Assembly: GCF_006385875.1 (NCBI RefSeq)
Contig: NZ_VFSU01000012.1
Location: forward strand, 1 to 64,000
Length of the DNA: 64,000 nucleotides
From: Sandaracinobacter neustonicus
GTDB taxonomy: Bacteria > Pseudomonadota > Alphaproteobacteria > Sphingomonadales > Sphingomonadaceae
Reading direction: 5' to 3'
In this document: positions 42,562-52,000 of the stretch, in pieces
How positions within the stretch are numbered: position 1 is the stretch's first letter
Layout of the letters: the number at the start of each line of letters is the position of its first letter
Position numbers and translations under genes: made by a program
Notes under the pieces: model-generated
What the model was told of the DNA's origin: nothing
The model's input: the letters and a program-made list of their open reading frames with translations, nothing else
Databases searched by the model: none

Positions 42562-44028
42562 TCAGATTCGTTCCCTGACCCGGCGCAGGATATCCGTGCA
42601 GCCCTTCCTGTCGATCACCCAGATACAGACCGCATATAGAAGCACGCCGGTAGCGACGCTGAGCGGCAGGCGCAGGATGGTGTGGGGAATATGGCCGGTG
42701 AGCCACTGATCGAGCGCCAGAACGGCCATCCCCATCAGCGCGGCGGCAAGGATGGGCCGCCAAATGGCGGAGAGGATATGCAGCAGGTTGATGCCGATCA
42801 TCCGGGCCAGAATGTGGCTGTGAATCGGCACGAACAGAAACTGCATGGCAAAGCGTGTCCATACCACCGCCATCAGGCCATGATCGGCGGCGAAATAGAT
42901 GCAGACAAGGCTCGTCACCGCTGTGATCATGTTCCAGTGAAACTGGAAGCGGGCGACACCGCGCGCGGACAGCACGGCGTTGTTCAGCTCGAGCACCGTG
43001 CTCAACAACGTGTAGATGGCGACCGGGCCAAGCACGTCCGCCACCGGGGCCCATTTGGGCCCCAGCAGCAGATCCGTGATCGGGACCGCCATTGCCCAGA
43101 TCCCGAACAAGACCGGTGCCATGATGATGAAGGTGGCGTGCAGCGTGGTGAGGTAGCCCAAGGCGATACGGGCGGGTTCTGCCTGCAGCGACGACAGAAT
43201 CGGGAAGATGGTGCGCCGGATCGAGGTGGTGACGGTTCTGACCGGCGAGACGATGATCTGCTGGGCAAGCGTGAGGTAGCCAAGATCGGCGGGTGGCAGC
43301 TTCTTGCCCACGACCGGGCGTTCGGCATAGCCGGAGATGATCCCCAGGACGCCCGCCAGCGTGATGTAGCTGCTGTAGGCTATGAGAGGGCGCAGCGCTT
43401 CCAGCGAGAAGGCGAGGCGCGGACGCCAGCCGCTGGTGCGGAAACACATGATGACGATGGTGAGGCAGATCGCATATTGCTGGGCCAGCAGTGCGAACAC
43501 CGAGGCCCCGCCTGCCGCCAGCCCGACCGCGACGACCGCGCCCGCAAGGCCCGCGACGAACTCAGCCTTTGCAATGCTCTGGAAGCGGAACTCGCGTTCC
43601 AGCATCGACATGGGCACCCCCTGGGCTGCCACGAGAATCAGGATCGGCGCGATGGCCCGGACATAAGGCGTGAGCCTTGGTTCATCAAACAGGCTGGCGA
43701 TGGGGCCGGCCAGCGCGAACATCAGCCCGGCGGCGATCGTGCCCAGCGTCAGCGAGGCCCAGAACACGCTGTCCTGCTCCAGTCGCGAGACCTCTTTCTG
43801 TTGCACCAGCGCGATGCGCAGGCCGAAATCGGCGAACACCTGTGTGAAGGTGATCAGGAAGAAGATCAGCGCGAACAGGCCGAATTCGGTGGGCGTGAGG
43901 AAGCGCGAGAGCAGGCTGATTGTGCCGATGCCGATCAGCGCGCGCAGGCCGCGTGACAAGGCTGCGGCCCCCGATCCGAGCGCGGCGGCGCGGGCGAGAC
44001 CGGCTTTGGGCGGGGTGGAATTATCCAT
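42562..44028 (-). CDS. Wzx-like oligosaccharide flippase (MOP superfamily)
   Basis: A 488-residue polytopic protein of the polysaccharide-transporter family. ALSRGLRALIGIGTISLLSRFLTPTEFGLFALIFFLITFTQVFADFGLRIALVQ is the typical start (SRFLTPxEFG); pairs of membrane segments run through IGYxxLAQQI-like LGYLTLAQQIIVSPVRTV and the C-terminal VLALDQWLTGHIPH. It moves undecaprenyl-linked oligosaccharide across the inner membrane. The ATG at 44028 begins MDNSTPPKAG. Gene order with the ligase/polymerase and glycosyltransferases suggests a Wzy-type pathway. Confidence 0.9.
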   Translation of the reverse strand: MDNSTPPKAGLARAAALGSGAAALSRGLRALIGIGTISLLSRFLTPTEFGLFALIFFLITFTQVFADFGLRIALVQQKEVSRLEQDSVFWASLTLGTIAAGLMFALAGPIASLFDEPRLTPYVRAIAPILILVAAQGVPMSMLEREFRFQSIAKAEFVAGLAGAVVAVGLAAGGASVFALLAQQYAICLTIVIMCFRTSGWRPRLAFSLEALRPLIAYSSYITLAGVLGIISGYAERPVVGKKLPPADLGYLTLAQQIIVSPVRTVTTSIRRTIFPILSSLQAEPARIALGYLTTLHATFIIMAPVLFGIWAMAVPITDLLLGPKWAPVADVLGPVAIYTLLSTVLELNNAVLSARGVARFQFHWNMITAVTSLVCIYFAADHGLMAVVWTRFAMQFLFVPIHSHILARMIGINLLHILSAIWRPILAAALMGMAVLALDQWLTGHIPHTILRLPLSVATGVLLYAVCIWVIDRKGCTDILRRVRERI

Positions 44029-44192
44029 TGTTATCTGTTGATCTGCCCCATCGTGCTGCACACGCACACGCGGCCTTCTATGGCGGGGCGGGGCGTCAGG
44101 CTCAAGCGGGAAGTTGGTTGAGGCGGGGGGTGGATGGGGGCACTCGAATCTGATCGCCCCGACCGCACCGGCGCATGAGAAGGCCCCGGAGC

Positions 44193-45434
44193 CTAAGGCG
44201 CGGGCGGCAGTTCCGCGCCGCAGATCAGGCGGGCGCCCTGCCCTGCCTTGCCTGCGGCGGAGTCGGGATTGACGATGAATGCCTCCAGCGGTGGTTCCGA
44301 GCCTTTGGGCGGGTTCAGGAAGATTTTCCGCAGGGGCGTGCCGTTGTTGCCACGCGCCTGGGCGGTGAGGTTGTTGCTGCCTTCGACGGTTTCGAGGATC
44401 GTGAAGGAGGTGGAGATGTTGCTGCTGATGCGGCCGCTGGAGGTGGCCCCGACGGCGCGGATCTTGGGGATGAGGGCGCTGGAGTTGCGGCCGTCTGTGG
44501 TTCGCTGCGGCACCGGCTGGGTTTCGACATGGTCTGAGCCGAGGACCGTGTTGCGTTCGATCAGCACATTGTCTGCGCCGCTCAGCGAGATGCCGTGGAG
44601 CGCCGAGCCGTAATAGATATTGTCGCGCACGATGGTGTTGCGCAGGCGGAACTTCGGATCGACTTCCGGCTTGGGGGTGCCGCCGCCGAAGATACCATGC
44701 ACGGCGCGCGGGCCGCCGAGGTTCAGGAAATTGCCTTCGATCAGCGTATTGTTGCTGTTGCTCACGTCGCGCGCGCCCCAGAACTGGATCGCGTCGGGAT
44801 GTTCCTTCAGCCCGTAATTGGGCATCATGTGGGAAAAGCGGTTGCAGCGGATCGTGCCGTCATCCACGCTGACCCAGTTGAGGCCTTCGCGGATGTAGGC
44901 GAAGCTGTTGCCTGCGACCACGATCTTGCGGCTGATGCTGACCTGCATGGCGGTCGCCACTTCGCGGAAGCGGTTGTTGCGGATTTCCACATCATCCGTG
45001 TTGCGAAGGCCGATGCCGATTCCGCGATCGTCCCATGGATCATTGTTGATGTTCTGGCCGCGAATCAGGCTGTTGCTGACACGGATGGACTGGCTGTTCT
45101 CGATCCGGACGATGCGGCCGCGCTCATCGTAGGAGCCGCCGATTTCCACGCCCTGCAGTGTCCAGCCGGAGGAGCCGATGATCTGCGCGTTGGGGAACAC
45201 GGCCCCCTTGCCGCTGATGGTGACGGGCGCGCCGGACAGCTTGCGGCCGTTGATGATGAGCGGGGCGTAAGCGCCGGGCGCGACGATGATCCGGTCTCCG
45301 GCGCGGACGGTGGCCAGCGCACTGTTCAACTGGGCGTCTGAGGAAACGGCGATGTCGCGGGCGTCTGCGCTGCTGCAGCCGATGAGGGCGGGCAGCAGGC
45401 CGAACAACAGCGGCGACGAACGGGGGCACGGCAT
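44193..45434 (-). CDS. beta-helix lipoprotein (paralogue 3)
   Basis: A 413-residue protein with a lipoprotein signal (LLFGLLPALIGCSS, lipobox LIGC). The helix starts IAVSSDAQLNSALATVRAGDRIIVAPGAY. Shared motifs with paralogues 1 and 2: NSLIRGQNINNDPWDD, YIREGLN, NYGLKEHPDAIQFW, VHGIF and NIYYGSALHGIS. The C-terminal part (EAFIVNPDSAAGKAGQGARLICG) also parallels the ends of the others. It is therefore a membrane-anchored member of the set; a role in processing an exported polysaccharide is inferred. The start at 45434 begins the signal; the longer frame upstream overlaps the glycosyltransferase gene. Confidence 0.85.
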   Translation of the reverse strand: MPCPRSSPLLFGLLPALIGCSSADARDIAVSSDAQLNSALATVRAGDRIIVAPGAYAPLIINGRKLSGAPVTISGKGAVFPNAQIIGSSGWTLQGVEIGGSYDERGRIVRIENSQSIRVSNSLIRGQNINNDPWDDRGIGIGLRNTDDVEIRNNRFREVATAMQVSISRKIVVAGNSFAYIREGLNWVSVDDGTIRCNRFSHMMPNYGLKEHPDAIQFWGARDVSNSNNTLIEGNFLNLGGPRAVHGIFGGGTPKPEVDPKFRLRNTIVRDNIYYGSALHGISLSGADNVLIERNTVLGSDHVETQPVPQRTTDGRNSSALIPKIRAVGATSSGRISSNISTSFTILETVEGSNNLTAQARGNNGTPLRKIFLNPPKGSEPPLEAFIVNPDSAAGKAGQGARLICGAELPPAP

Positions 45435-45450
45435 GGGCTGGGGCCTTTCG

Positions 45451-46356
45451 CTAGCGGGAGATGCCGAGGGCGTTGAGGATCGAGAGCAGCGCCATGCGCG
45501 GATCGAGCGGGGCGAGGCTGCGGGCTTCGGCGAACCATGGGGCGGCGCGCTTGTGCTCTCCCATGTGGCGCAGATTGCCCGCGATGCGGTGCAGGTGGAA
45601 CAAATGCGCCTTCGGATGCTGTTCGAAGCGGGCACTGTGCTTGTTGAGCAGGGCGATCCAGCTGTCGACCCGCTTGGCGCGATCGCGGGTGATGCTGTTG
45701 GGGGTGAAGCGCTGGATCACCAGCGGCTCATCGGTGAAGGCGATGCTGCCCTGTTCGGCAAGGCGGATGGCGATATCCCAATCCACCAGCGATTTCAGGC
45801 TGGTATCGAACATGCCGATGTCGATCAGCGTCTGGCGGCGGGCGAGCAGGGTTTGTGTGCTGATGGGGTTGGTGGCCATCAGCGTGGGGAGGATATGGCC
45901 GGAGACATGGGTGACGGCGGGATCGGGGTGATAGGCGATGCGCTGGCGGCCGGTGCGGCCGGTGGCTGGATCGTCCGCCGTGCCGGTGATCAGCAGGCCG
46001 CAGTAGACGGCGACGGGATCATCCGTGGCAGCGGCCAGCGTTGCCAGTTGCCGCTCCAGCTTGCGCGGCAGCCATTCGTCATCCGAATCCTGAAAGGCGA
46101 TCCAGTTGCCGCGCGATTCGCGGATACCGCTGTTGCGGGCGGCGGAAATGCCGCCGTTGGGCTGGCGGATCAGCCGCACGCGCGGATCGGCGATGGCTTC
46201 GACGCGGGCGGCGGTGGCGTCTGCCGAGCCATCGTCGACCACGATCACTTCCAGCGGCGGGCGGGTTTGCGACAGCACGCTGCGCACGGCGGTTTCGATG
46301 GTGGCTTCCCGATTATAGGCCGGGATGACGACGGAAATGCTGGAATCTTCTGCCAT
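45451..46356 (-). CDS. family 2 glycosyltransferase
   Basis: A 301-residue GT-A glycosyltransferase. SISVVIPAYNREATIETAVRSVLSQT, VIVVDDGSADATAARVEA, GGISAARNSGI and IAFQDSDDEWLPRKLERQ carry the nucleotide-sugar and metal sites (DSDD). SLVDWDIAIRLAEQG holds the acceptor-side acid. The C-terminus (HKRAAPWFAEARSLAPLDPRMALLSILNALG) resembles a helical tail seen in some exopolysaccharide glycosyltransferases. It is 16 bases upstream of beta-helix paralogue 3 on the same strand, indicating a shared transcript. Confidence 0.9.
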   Translation of the reverse strand: MAEDSSISVVIPAYNREATIETAVRSVLSQTRPPLEVIVVDDGSADATAARVEAIADPRVRLIRQPNGGISAARNSGIRESRGNWIAFQDSDDEWLPRKLERQLATLAAATDDPVAVYCGLLITGTADDPATGRTGRQRIAYHPDPAVTHVSGHILPTLMATNPISTQTLLARRQTLIDIGMFDTSLKSLVDWDIAIRLAEQGSIAFTDEPLVIQRFTPNSITRDRAKRVDSWIALLNKHSARFEQHPKAHLFHLHRIAGNLRHMGEHKRAAPWFAEARSLAPLDPRMALLSILNALGISR

Positions 46357-46483
46357 TCGTTCCTTAGCCCCGTTGCCTTGCCTGTCGTTGATAGGCGAGG
46401 CGGCACGACCTGTCATGCCCGGAGCGGCGGACGGTTGATACAGATTGTTGAGCTGAGCGGCAGATGCCCTGACAGAGATTAGC

Positions 46484-48049
46484 CTACACCCGGCGCGCGC
46501 CGTTCAGGCGAACCGGGGTTCCGTCCGCGCCTTCGCCGCGCAGGGCGGTGGGCAGTAGGGCTTCGGGCAAATCCTGATAGCTGACGGGGCGCAGGAAGCG
46601 GTCGATCGCCAGCGTGCCGACCGAGGTGCTGCGGCCATCCGAGGTGGCCGGGTAAGGGCCGCCGTGCACCATCGCATGGGTGACTTCCACGCCGGTGGGC
46701 CAGCCGTTGGCGAGGATGCGGCCCACCTTGCGCTCAAGGATGGGGAGCAGCTTTGCTGCGGCCTCATAGTCGGCCGGATCGGCGTGCAGCGTGGCGGTGA
46801 GCTGGCCCTCCAGCGCGCGCAGAACCATGGCCAACTCCTCCAGCGAAGCGCAGGCGACCACCAGCGAGGTCGCGCCGAAGATTTCATGCGCCTGCCCGAT
46901 ATCGGCCAGCAGTTGCGCGCCCGTCATCGTGAACAGCCCGGCGCTGCCGCGCGTGGGCTGGCCCGCTTCCGGGGCGAGCGCGACTTCGGTGGCCGCCGCC
47001 GCGAGCGCGGCCTTGCCGCTGTTGTAGGCGGCGTGGATGCCGCTGGTGAGCATCACCTGCGGCGCGGCGCAGGAGACTTGCGCGCCCGCTTCGGCCAGAA
47101 ACGCGTCCAGATCCGGCCCGGCGACGGCCAGCAGCAGGCCCGGATTGGTGCAGAATTGGCCCGCGCCCATGGTGAGCGAGCCGACGAAGCCCTGCGCCAG
47201 CGCCGCACCCCGCGTCTTCAGGGCATGGGGTAGCAGGATCACCGGGTTCACCGCCGACATTTCGGCATAGACGGGGATGGGAACCGGGCGTTCGGCGGCG
47301 ATCTTCATCAGCGCCGTGCCGCCCCCGCGCGAGCCGGTGAAACCGACGGCGGTGATGCGCGGATCGGCGACCAGCGCCCCGCCCACCGCATTGGAGGTGC
47401 CCTGCAACAGGCTGAACACGCCTGCGGGCATGCCTGTTTTGCGGATGGCGGCTTCGAAGGCGGACGCGACCAGTTCAGAGGTGCCGGGGTGTGCCGGATG
47501 GCCCTTCACCACCACGGTGCAGCCAGCCGCCAGCGCCGAGGCGGTGTCTCCGCCTGCGGTGGAGAAGGCGAGCGGGAAGTTCGACGCGCCGAACACCGCG
47601 ACCGGGCCGAGCGGCACAGTGCGCAGGCGAAGATCGGGCTTGGGCGGTGTGCGGGCGGCATCGGCGGTGTCGATCCTGAGCTGTTGCCCGCCGCCTTCCA
47701 GCACCTCTTTCGCGAACAGCCGCAGCTGGCCGGTGGTGCGGCCGCGCTCGCCTTGCAGCCGGGCGAGCGGCAGCCCGGTTTCGCGGTGCGCGCGTTCGAT
47801 CAGGGCATCGCCCAGCGCTTCGATTTCACTGGCGACGGCTTCCAGAAAGGCGGCGCGTTCGGCCAGCGGGCGGGCGGCATAATCTTCGAACGCGGCTTCG
47901 GCGGCGGCGCAGGCGTCTGCGACATCGGCCGGGGTGGCTTCGGCGAAGCGCGGTTCGGCGATGGCTTCGCCCAGCGACGGATCGTGCGCGACGAAGCCGG
48001 CAGCGGCCGGGCGGCGGACTCCGCCGATGAAGAGGTCACCGCTCAGCAT
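46484..48049 (-). CDS. aldehyde dehydrogenase, ketoglutarate-semialdehyde type
   Basis: A 521-residue NAD(P)-dependent dehydrogenase. LRTVPLGPVAVFGASNFPLAFSTAGGDTASALAAGC, VVVKGHPAHPGTSELVA, GFTGSRGGGTALMKIA, PVYAEMSAVNPV (active-site Glu region) and MGAGQFCTNPGLL (nucleophile Cys). The KGHPAHPGT pattern is typical of alpha-ketoglutaric semialdehyde (2,5-dioxovalerate) dehydrogenases of sugar-acid and hydroxyproline degradation. No other enzymes of those pathways are in the window. It diverges from a GntR regulator with a palindrome between them. Confidence 0.88.
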   Translation of the reverse strand: MLSGDLFIGGVRRPAAAGFVAHDPSLGEAIAEPRFAEATPADVADACAAAEAAFEDYAARPLAERAAFLEAVASEIEALGDALIERAHRETGLPLARLQGERGRTTGQLRLFAKEVLEGGGQQLRIDTADAARTPPKPDLRLRTVPLGPVAVFGASNFPLAFSTAGGDTASALAAGCTVVVKGHPAHPGTSELVASAFEAAIRKTGMPAGVFSLLQGTSNAVGGALVADPRITAVGFTGSRGGGTALMKIAAERPVPIPVYAEMSAVNPVILLPHALKTRGAALAQGFVGSLTMGAGQFCTNPGLLLAVAGPDLDAFLAEAGAQVSCAAPQVMLTSGIHAAYNSGKAALAAAATEVALAPEAGQPTRGSAGLFTMTGAQLLADIGQAHEIFGATSLVVACASLEELAMVLRALEGQLTATLHADPADYEAAAKLLPILERKVGRILANGWPTGVEVTHAMVHGGPYPATSDGRSTSVGTLAIDRFLRPVSYQDLPEALLPTALRGEGADGTPVRLNGARRV

Positions 48050-48166
48050 GTCTTAAACTCCTGTCCCTGTTCTGGTTCCGGCCCCGGTCCATGGGACCGG
48101 CGGCGCATGGGCGGTCCTCTAAAGACTGCCGCGCGGCCTGCCCAGCCCGGAAGCGGCATATGGAGA

Positions 48167-48180
48167 TGATAGCGCTATCA
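48167..48180. promoter_or_regulatory. palindromic operator candidate between dehydrogenase and GntR genes
   Basis: A perfect 14-bp palindrome, TGATAGCGCTATCA, lies in the 253-bp divergent promoter region. Its CG-centred form resembles operators of LacI-family regulators in sphingomonads more than typical FadR sites, so the local GntR protein is only one possible ligand. Confidence 0.6.
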
Positions 48181-48302
48181 ACCAAGGGCGATCAACGGGA
48201 GAGATCGGCTCGAGTGCGCAGATGGCGCGGAATTCCCGCTCGTCCTTGCCTCATGCGGCCTGCAAATGTATGACTTTACGATGGAAAATTGGCGCGCTTC
48301 AC

Positions 48303-48989
48303 ATGTCGAATGAATCGCTGGTCAGCGCCCGCGTAGCGGATGCCATCGGCGGGGCCATCGTGCGCGGCGACTATCCGGCGGGAAGCGTGCTGCCCTCTGA
48401 GCTGGATTTGTGCGAGCAGTTCGGCGTCTCCCGCACCGGGATTCGTGAAGCGCTGAAGATGCTGGGCTCAAAAAAGCTCATCTCGCCGCGCCGCCGGGTT
48501 GGCGGAATCGTGAACGAGCGCAGCTTATGGTCCTTGCTGGACCCGGACGTGTTGCGCTGGATGCGCGGCGCGCCCACCGACATGCGGCTTCTGAAGGATC
48601 TGGCACGGCTGCGATTGGCCATCGAGCCGGAGGCCGCGCGGCAGGCGGCCCTGCATCAGGACCGCGCGGCGATCGACGCCATCCGCATCGCCGGGGAGGC
48701 GATGGCGGCGGACCCGGCGCAGGCGCTGATGGCGGATATCGCCTTCCATGTCGCGGTGCTGCGCGCCAGCGGCAATCGCTTCTTTCAGGCGCTGGGGCCG
48801 ATGGTGGAAAGCGCGCTGGCCATGAGTATTCCCGTGACCAACGAAGTGAAGCAGGTGCCCAAGGCGGACATCCTGCTGCACATGGCCATTCACGACGCGA
48901 TCCGCGACGGCCACGCCGACGAGGCTGCGGAGCGGGCGCATGAACTGATCGCGGAAACGGTGCGGCTGCTGGAACTGGCCGAAGGCTGA
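48303..48989 (+). CDS. FadR/GntR-family transcriptional regulator
   Basis: A 228-residue regulator. The winged helix-turn-helix covers LVSARVADAIGGAIVRGDYPAGSVLPSE, ELDLCEQFGVSRTGIREALKML and LISPRRRVGGIVNE; the C-terminal FCD domain includes LARLRLAIEPEAARQA, DIAFHVAVLRASGNRF and HMAIHDAIRDGHADEA with the His/Asp metal-site residues. Such proteins usually control sugar-acid use, which fits the divergent dehydrogenase. The ATG at 48303 is selected; an earlier ATG at 48222 adds 27 unlikely residues. Confidence 0.88.
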   Translation: MSNESLVSARVADAIGGAIVRGDYPAGSVLPSELDLCEQFGVSRTGIREALKMLGSKKLISPRRRVGGIVNERSLWSLLDPDVLRWMRGAPTDMRLLKDLARLRLAIEPEAARQAALHQDRAAIDAIRIAGEAMAADPAQALMADIAFHVAVLRASGNRFFQALGPMVESALAMSIPVTNEVKQVPKADILLHMAIHDAIRDGHADEAAERAHELIAETVRLLELAEG

Positions 48990-49012
48990 CGTCTCCGGCC
49001 GGTGACTTAAGC

Positions 49013-52000
49013 CTATTCGGCGGCTTCGGTCACCGCTTCGTCCGTCAGCGGGTGAGAGAGGCGGCTCACCATTTCCTTGGGGCAGACCTGCCAGAAGCGG
49101 GTGCGGGCGCGGTCCCAGTCTTCCAGCAGGCCGCGCGCCCATGTGCTGCCCGTCAGGCTGGCGTGGCGGGCGATCAGGCCTTTGCAGACATCTTCCCAAT
49201 GATAGCTGGCGAAGCGCTGCCAGATTACCGATTCCGGGTTCACCTTCTTCGCGAACTGGTTCTTTTCATCGTAAACGAAGGCCATTCCGCCCGTCATCCC
49301 GGCGGCGAAATTGTCGCCGATCTGGCCCAGAATCACGGCGGTGCCGCCCGTCATATATTCGCAACCGTTGGCGCCGCAGCCTTCGATCACCGTGGTTGCG
49401 CCGGAGTTGCGCACGGCGAAGCGCTCGCCCGCCTGCCCGGCCGCGAACAGTTCGCCGCTGGTCGCGCCATAAAGACAGGTGTTGCCGATGATGGCGTTCT
49501 TCTGCGTGGCGAGCGGCGAGGAGACCATGGGGCGGACGACGATGGTCGCGCCGGACAGGCCCTTGCCGACATAATCGTTCGAATCGCCGAACACTTCCAG
49601 ATGCACGCCCTGCACCGCGAACGCGCCGAGCGACTGGCCCGCCGAGCCGCGCAGCCGCACATGCACATGGCCGGGCGCGAGGCCGTTCATGCCATATTTG
49701 CGGGTGATCATCGCCGACAGCCGGGTGCCCACCGCGCGGTGGGTGTTGCGCACCGAATAGGTGAGCTGCATCTTCTCGCCACGTTCGAACACCGGCCCCG
49801 CATCGCGCAGGATATCTGCATCCAGACTGTCCGGCACGGGGTTGCGCGGCGCGTCTTTGGTGGAGCGGCGCATGGAATCGGCAGCGTCCACCTTGGCGAG
49901 GATCGGGTTCAGATCCAGATCGTCCAGATGCTCCGCGCCCCGGCTCACCTGCCGCAGCAGCTCGGTGCGGCCGATCACTTCGTCCAGTGATCGCACCCCC
50001 AGCCGGGCGAGGATGTCGCGGGTTTCCTCGGCGATGAAGCTCATCAGGTTGATGACCTTTTCCGGCGTGCCGCTGAACTTCTGCCTGAGCGCTTCGTCCT
50101 GCGTGCAGACGCCGACGGGACAGGTGTTGCTATGGCATTGCCGCACCATGATGCAGCCCATGGCGACGAGGCTGAGCGTGCCGATGCCGAATTCTTCGGC
50201 ACCGAGGATGGCGGCAATCACGATGTCGCGGCCGGTTTTCAGGCCGCCATCGGTGCGCAGCTTCACCTTCTGGCGAAGGCCGTTCAGCGTGAGCACCTGA
50301 TTGACTTCGGACAGCCCCATTTCCCACGGCGTGCCCGCATATTTGACGGACGTCTGGGGCGAAGCGCCGGTGCCGCCGACATTGCCGGCCACAAGAATCA
50401 CATCGGCATGTGCCTTGGCGACGCCCGCCGCCACGGTGCCGATCCCCGCCGAGGAGACCAGCTTCACACAGACCTTCGCATCCGGGTTTATCTGCTTCAG
50501 ATCGTAGATCAGCTGGGCGAGATCCTCGATGGAATAGATATCATGGTGCGGCGGCGGCGAGATCAGCATCACGCCCGGCGTGGCGTGGCGCAGCCGGGCG
50601 ATCATCTCGGTCACCTTGAAGCCGGGCAGCTGGCCGCCCTCGCCGGGCTTCGCCCCTTGCGCCACCTTGATCTCGATCTCGTTGCAGGCGTTCAGATATT
50701 CCGCCGTGACGCCGAAGCGGCCGGAGGCGATCTGCTTGATGTTGGAATTGGCGTTGTCGCCATTGGCATAGGGCTTGTAGCGGATCGCATCCTCGCCGCC
50801 CTCGCCCGACACCGCCTTGGCGCCGATGCGGTTCATGGCGATGGCCAGCGTTTCATGCGCCTCCGGGCTGAGCGCGCCCAGCGACATGCCCGGCGTGACG
50901 AAGCGCTTGCGGATTTCCGAAATGCTTTCCACTTCCTCGATGGGCAGCGGCTTGTCGGCGTAATTGAACTCCAGCAGGTCGCGCAGGAAGATGGGCGGTT
51001 GCTTGCGCAGCCCGTCGGAGAAGCGCTTGTAATGGCTGTAGCTGTCGTTCGCGACGGCTTCTTGCAGGATGTGGATGAGGCCCGCCTGCCAGACATGCGG
51101 TTCCCCGCCGGAGCGGAAGCGGTAGAGGCCGCCCACCGGCAGCGCCGTTGCGGTTTCGTCGAAGGCGCGCTCATGCCGTTCCTGCGCGGAGAGGAACAGG
51201 CTGTGATAGCCTTCGCCGGAGATCTTGGTGGGCATTCCGGGGAAGAAATCGGCGACCAGCGCGCGGCTGAGGCCGACCGCTTCGAAATTATAGCCGCCGC
51301 GATAGGAGGAGATCACCGCAATCCCCATCTTCGCCATGATCTTCAGAATGCCATCGTCCACCGCCTTGCGATAGCGGGCAACGCAATCGTTCAGGCTGAT
51401 CGGCCCGAACAGGCCGCGCGCGTGGCGATCGGCGATGGAGGCTTCCGCCAGCCATGCGTTCACCGTGGTCGCCCCCACGCCGATCAGCACCGCGAAATAA
51501 TGCGTATCCAGGCATTCGGCGGAGCGGACGTTGATGGAGGCGAAGGTGCGCAGCCCCTTGCGCACGAGGTGGGTGTGCACCCCGGCGGCCGCGAGGATCA
51601 TGGTGACGGCGCAGCGATCCGCCGACTGATGCTCATCCGTCAGGAACAGCTGGCTCTTGCCCGAGCGCACGGCTTCCTCCGCCTCGGCGCGGATGCGGGC
51701 GATGGCGGCGCGCAGGCCGTCCGCGCCGTCGGCATAGTCGAAGGTGCAGTCGATCTCGGCGGCGGCGGAGCCGAAGTGAGATTTCAGCGCGCCCCATTCC
51801 GCCGAGGAAATGACGGGGCTGTCCAGCACCATCACGCCCTTCTGCTGTTCGTCGGAATCGAGGATGTTGCCATGGTTGCCGAAGCGGGTCTTCAGGCTCA
51901 TCACCCGCGATTCACGCAGGCTGTCGATGGGCGGGTTCGTCACCTGGCTGAAATTCTGCCGGAAGAAATCCGCCATGGAGCGCGAGTTGGCGCTGATAAC

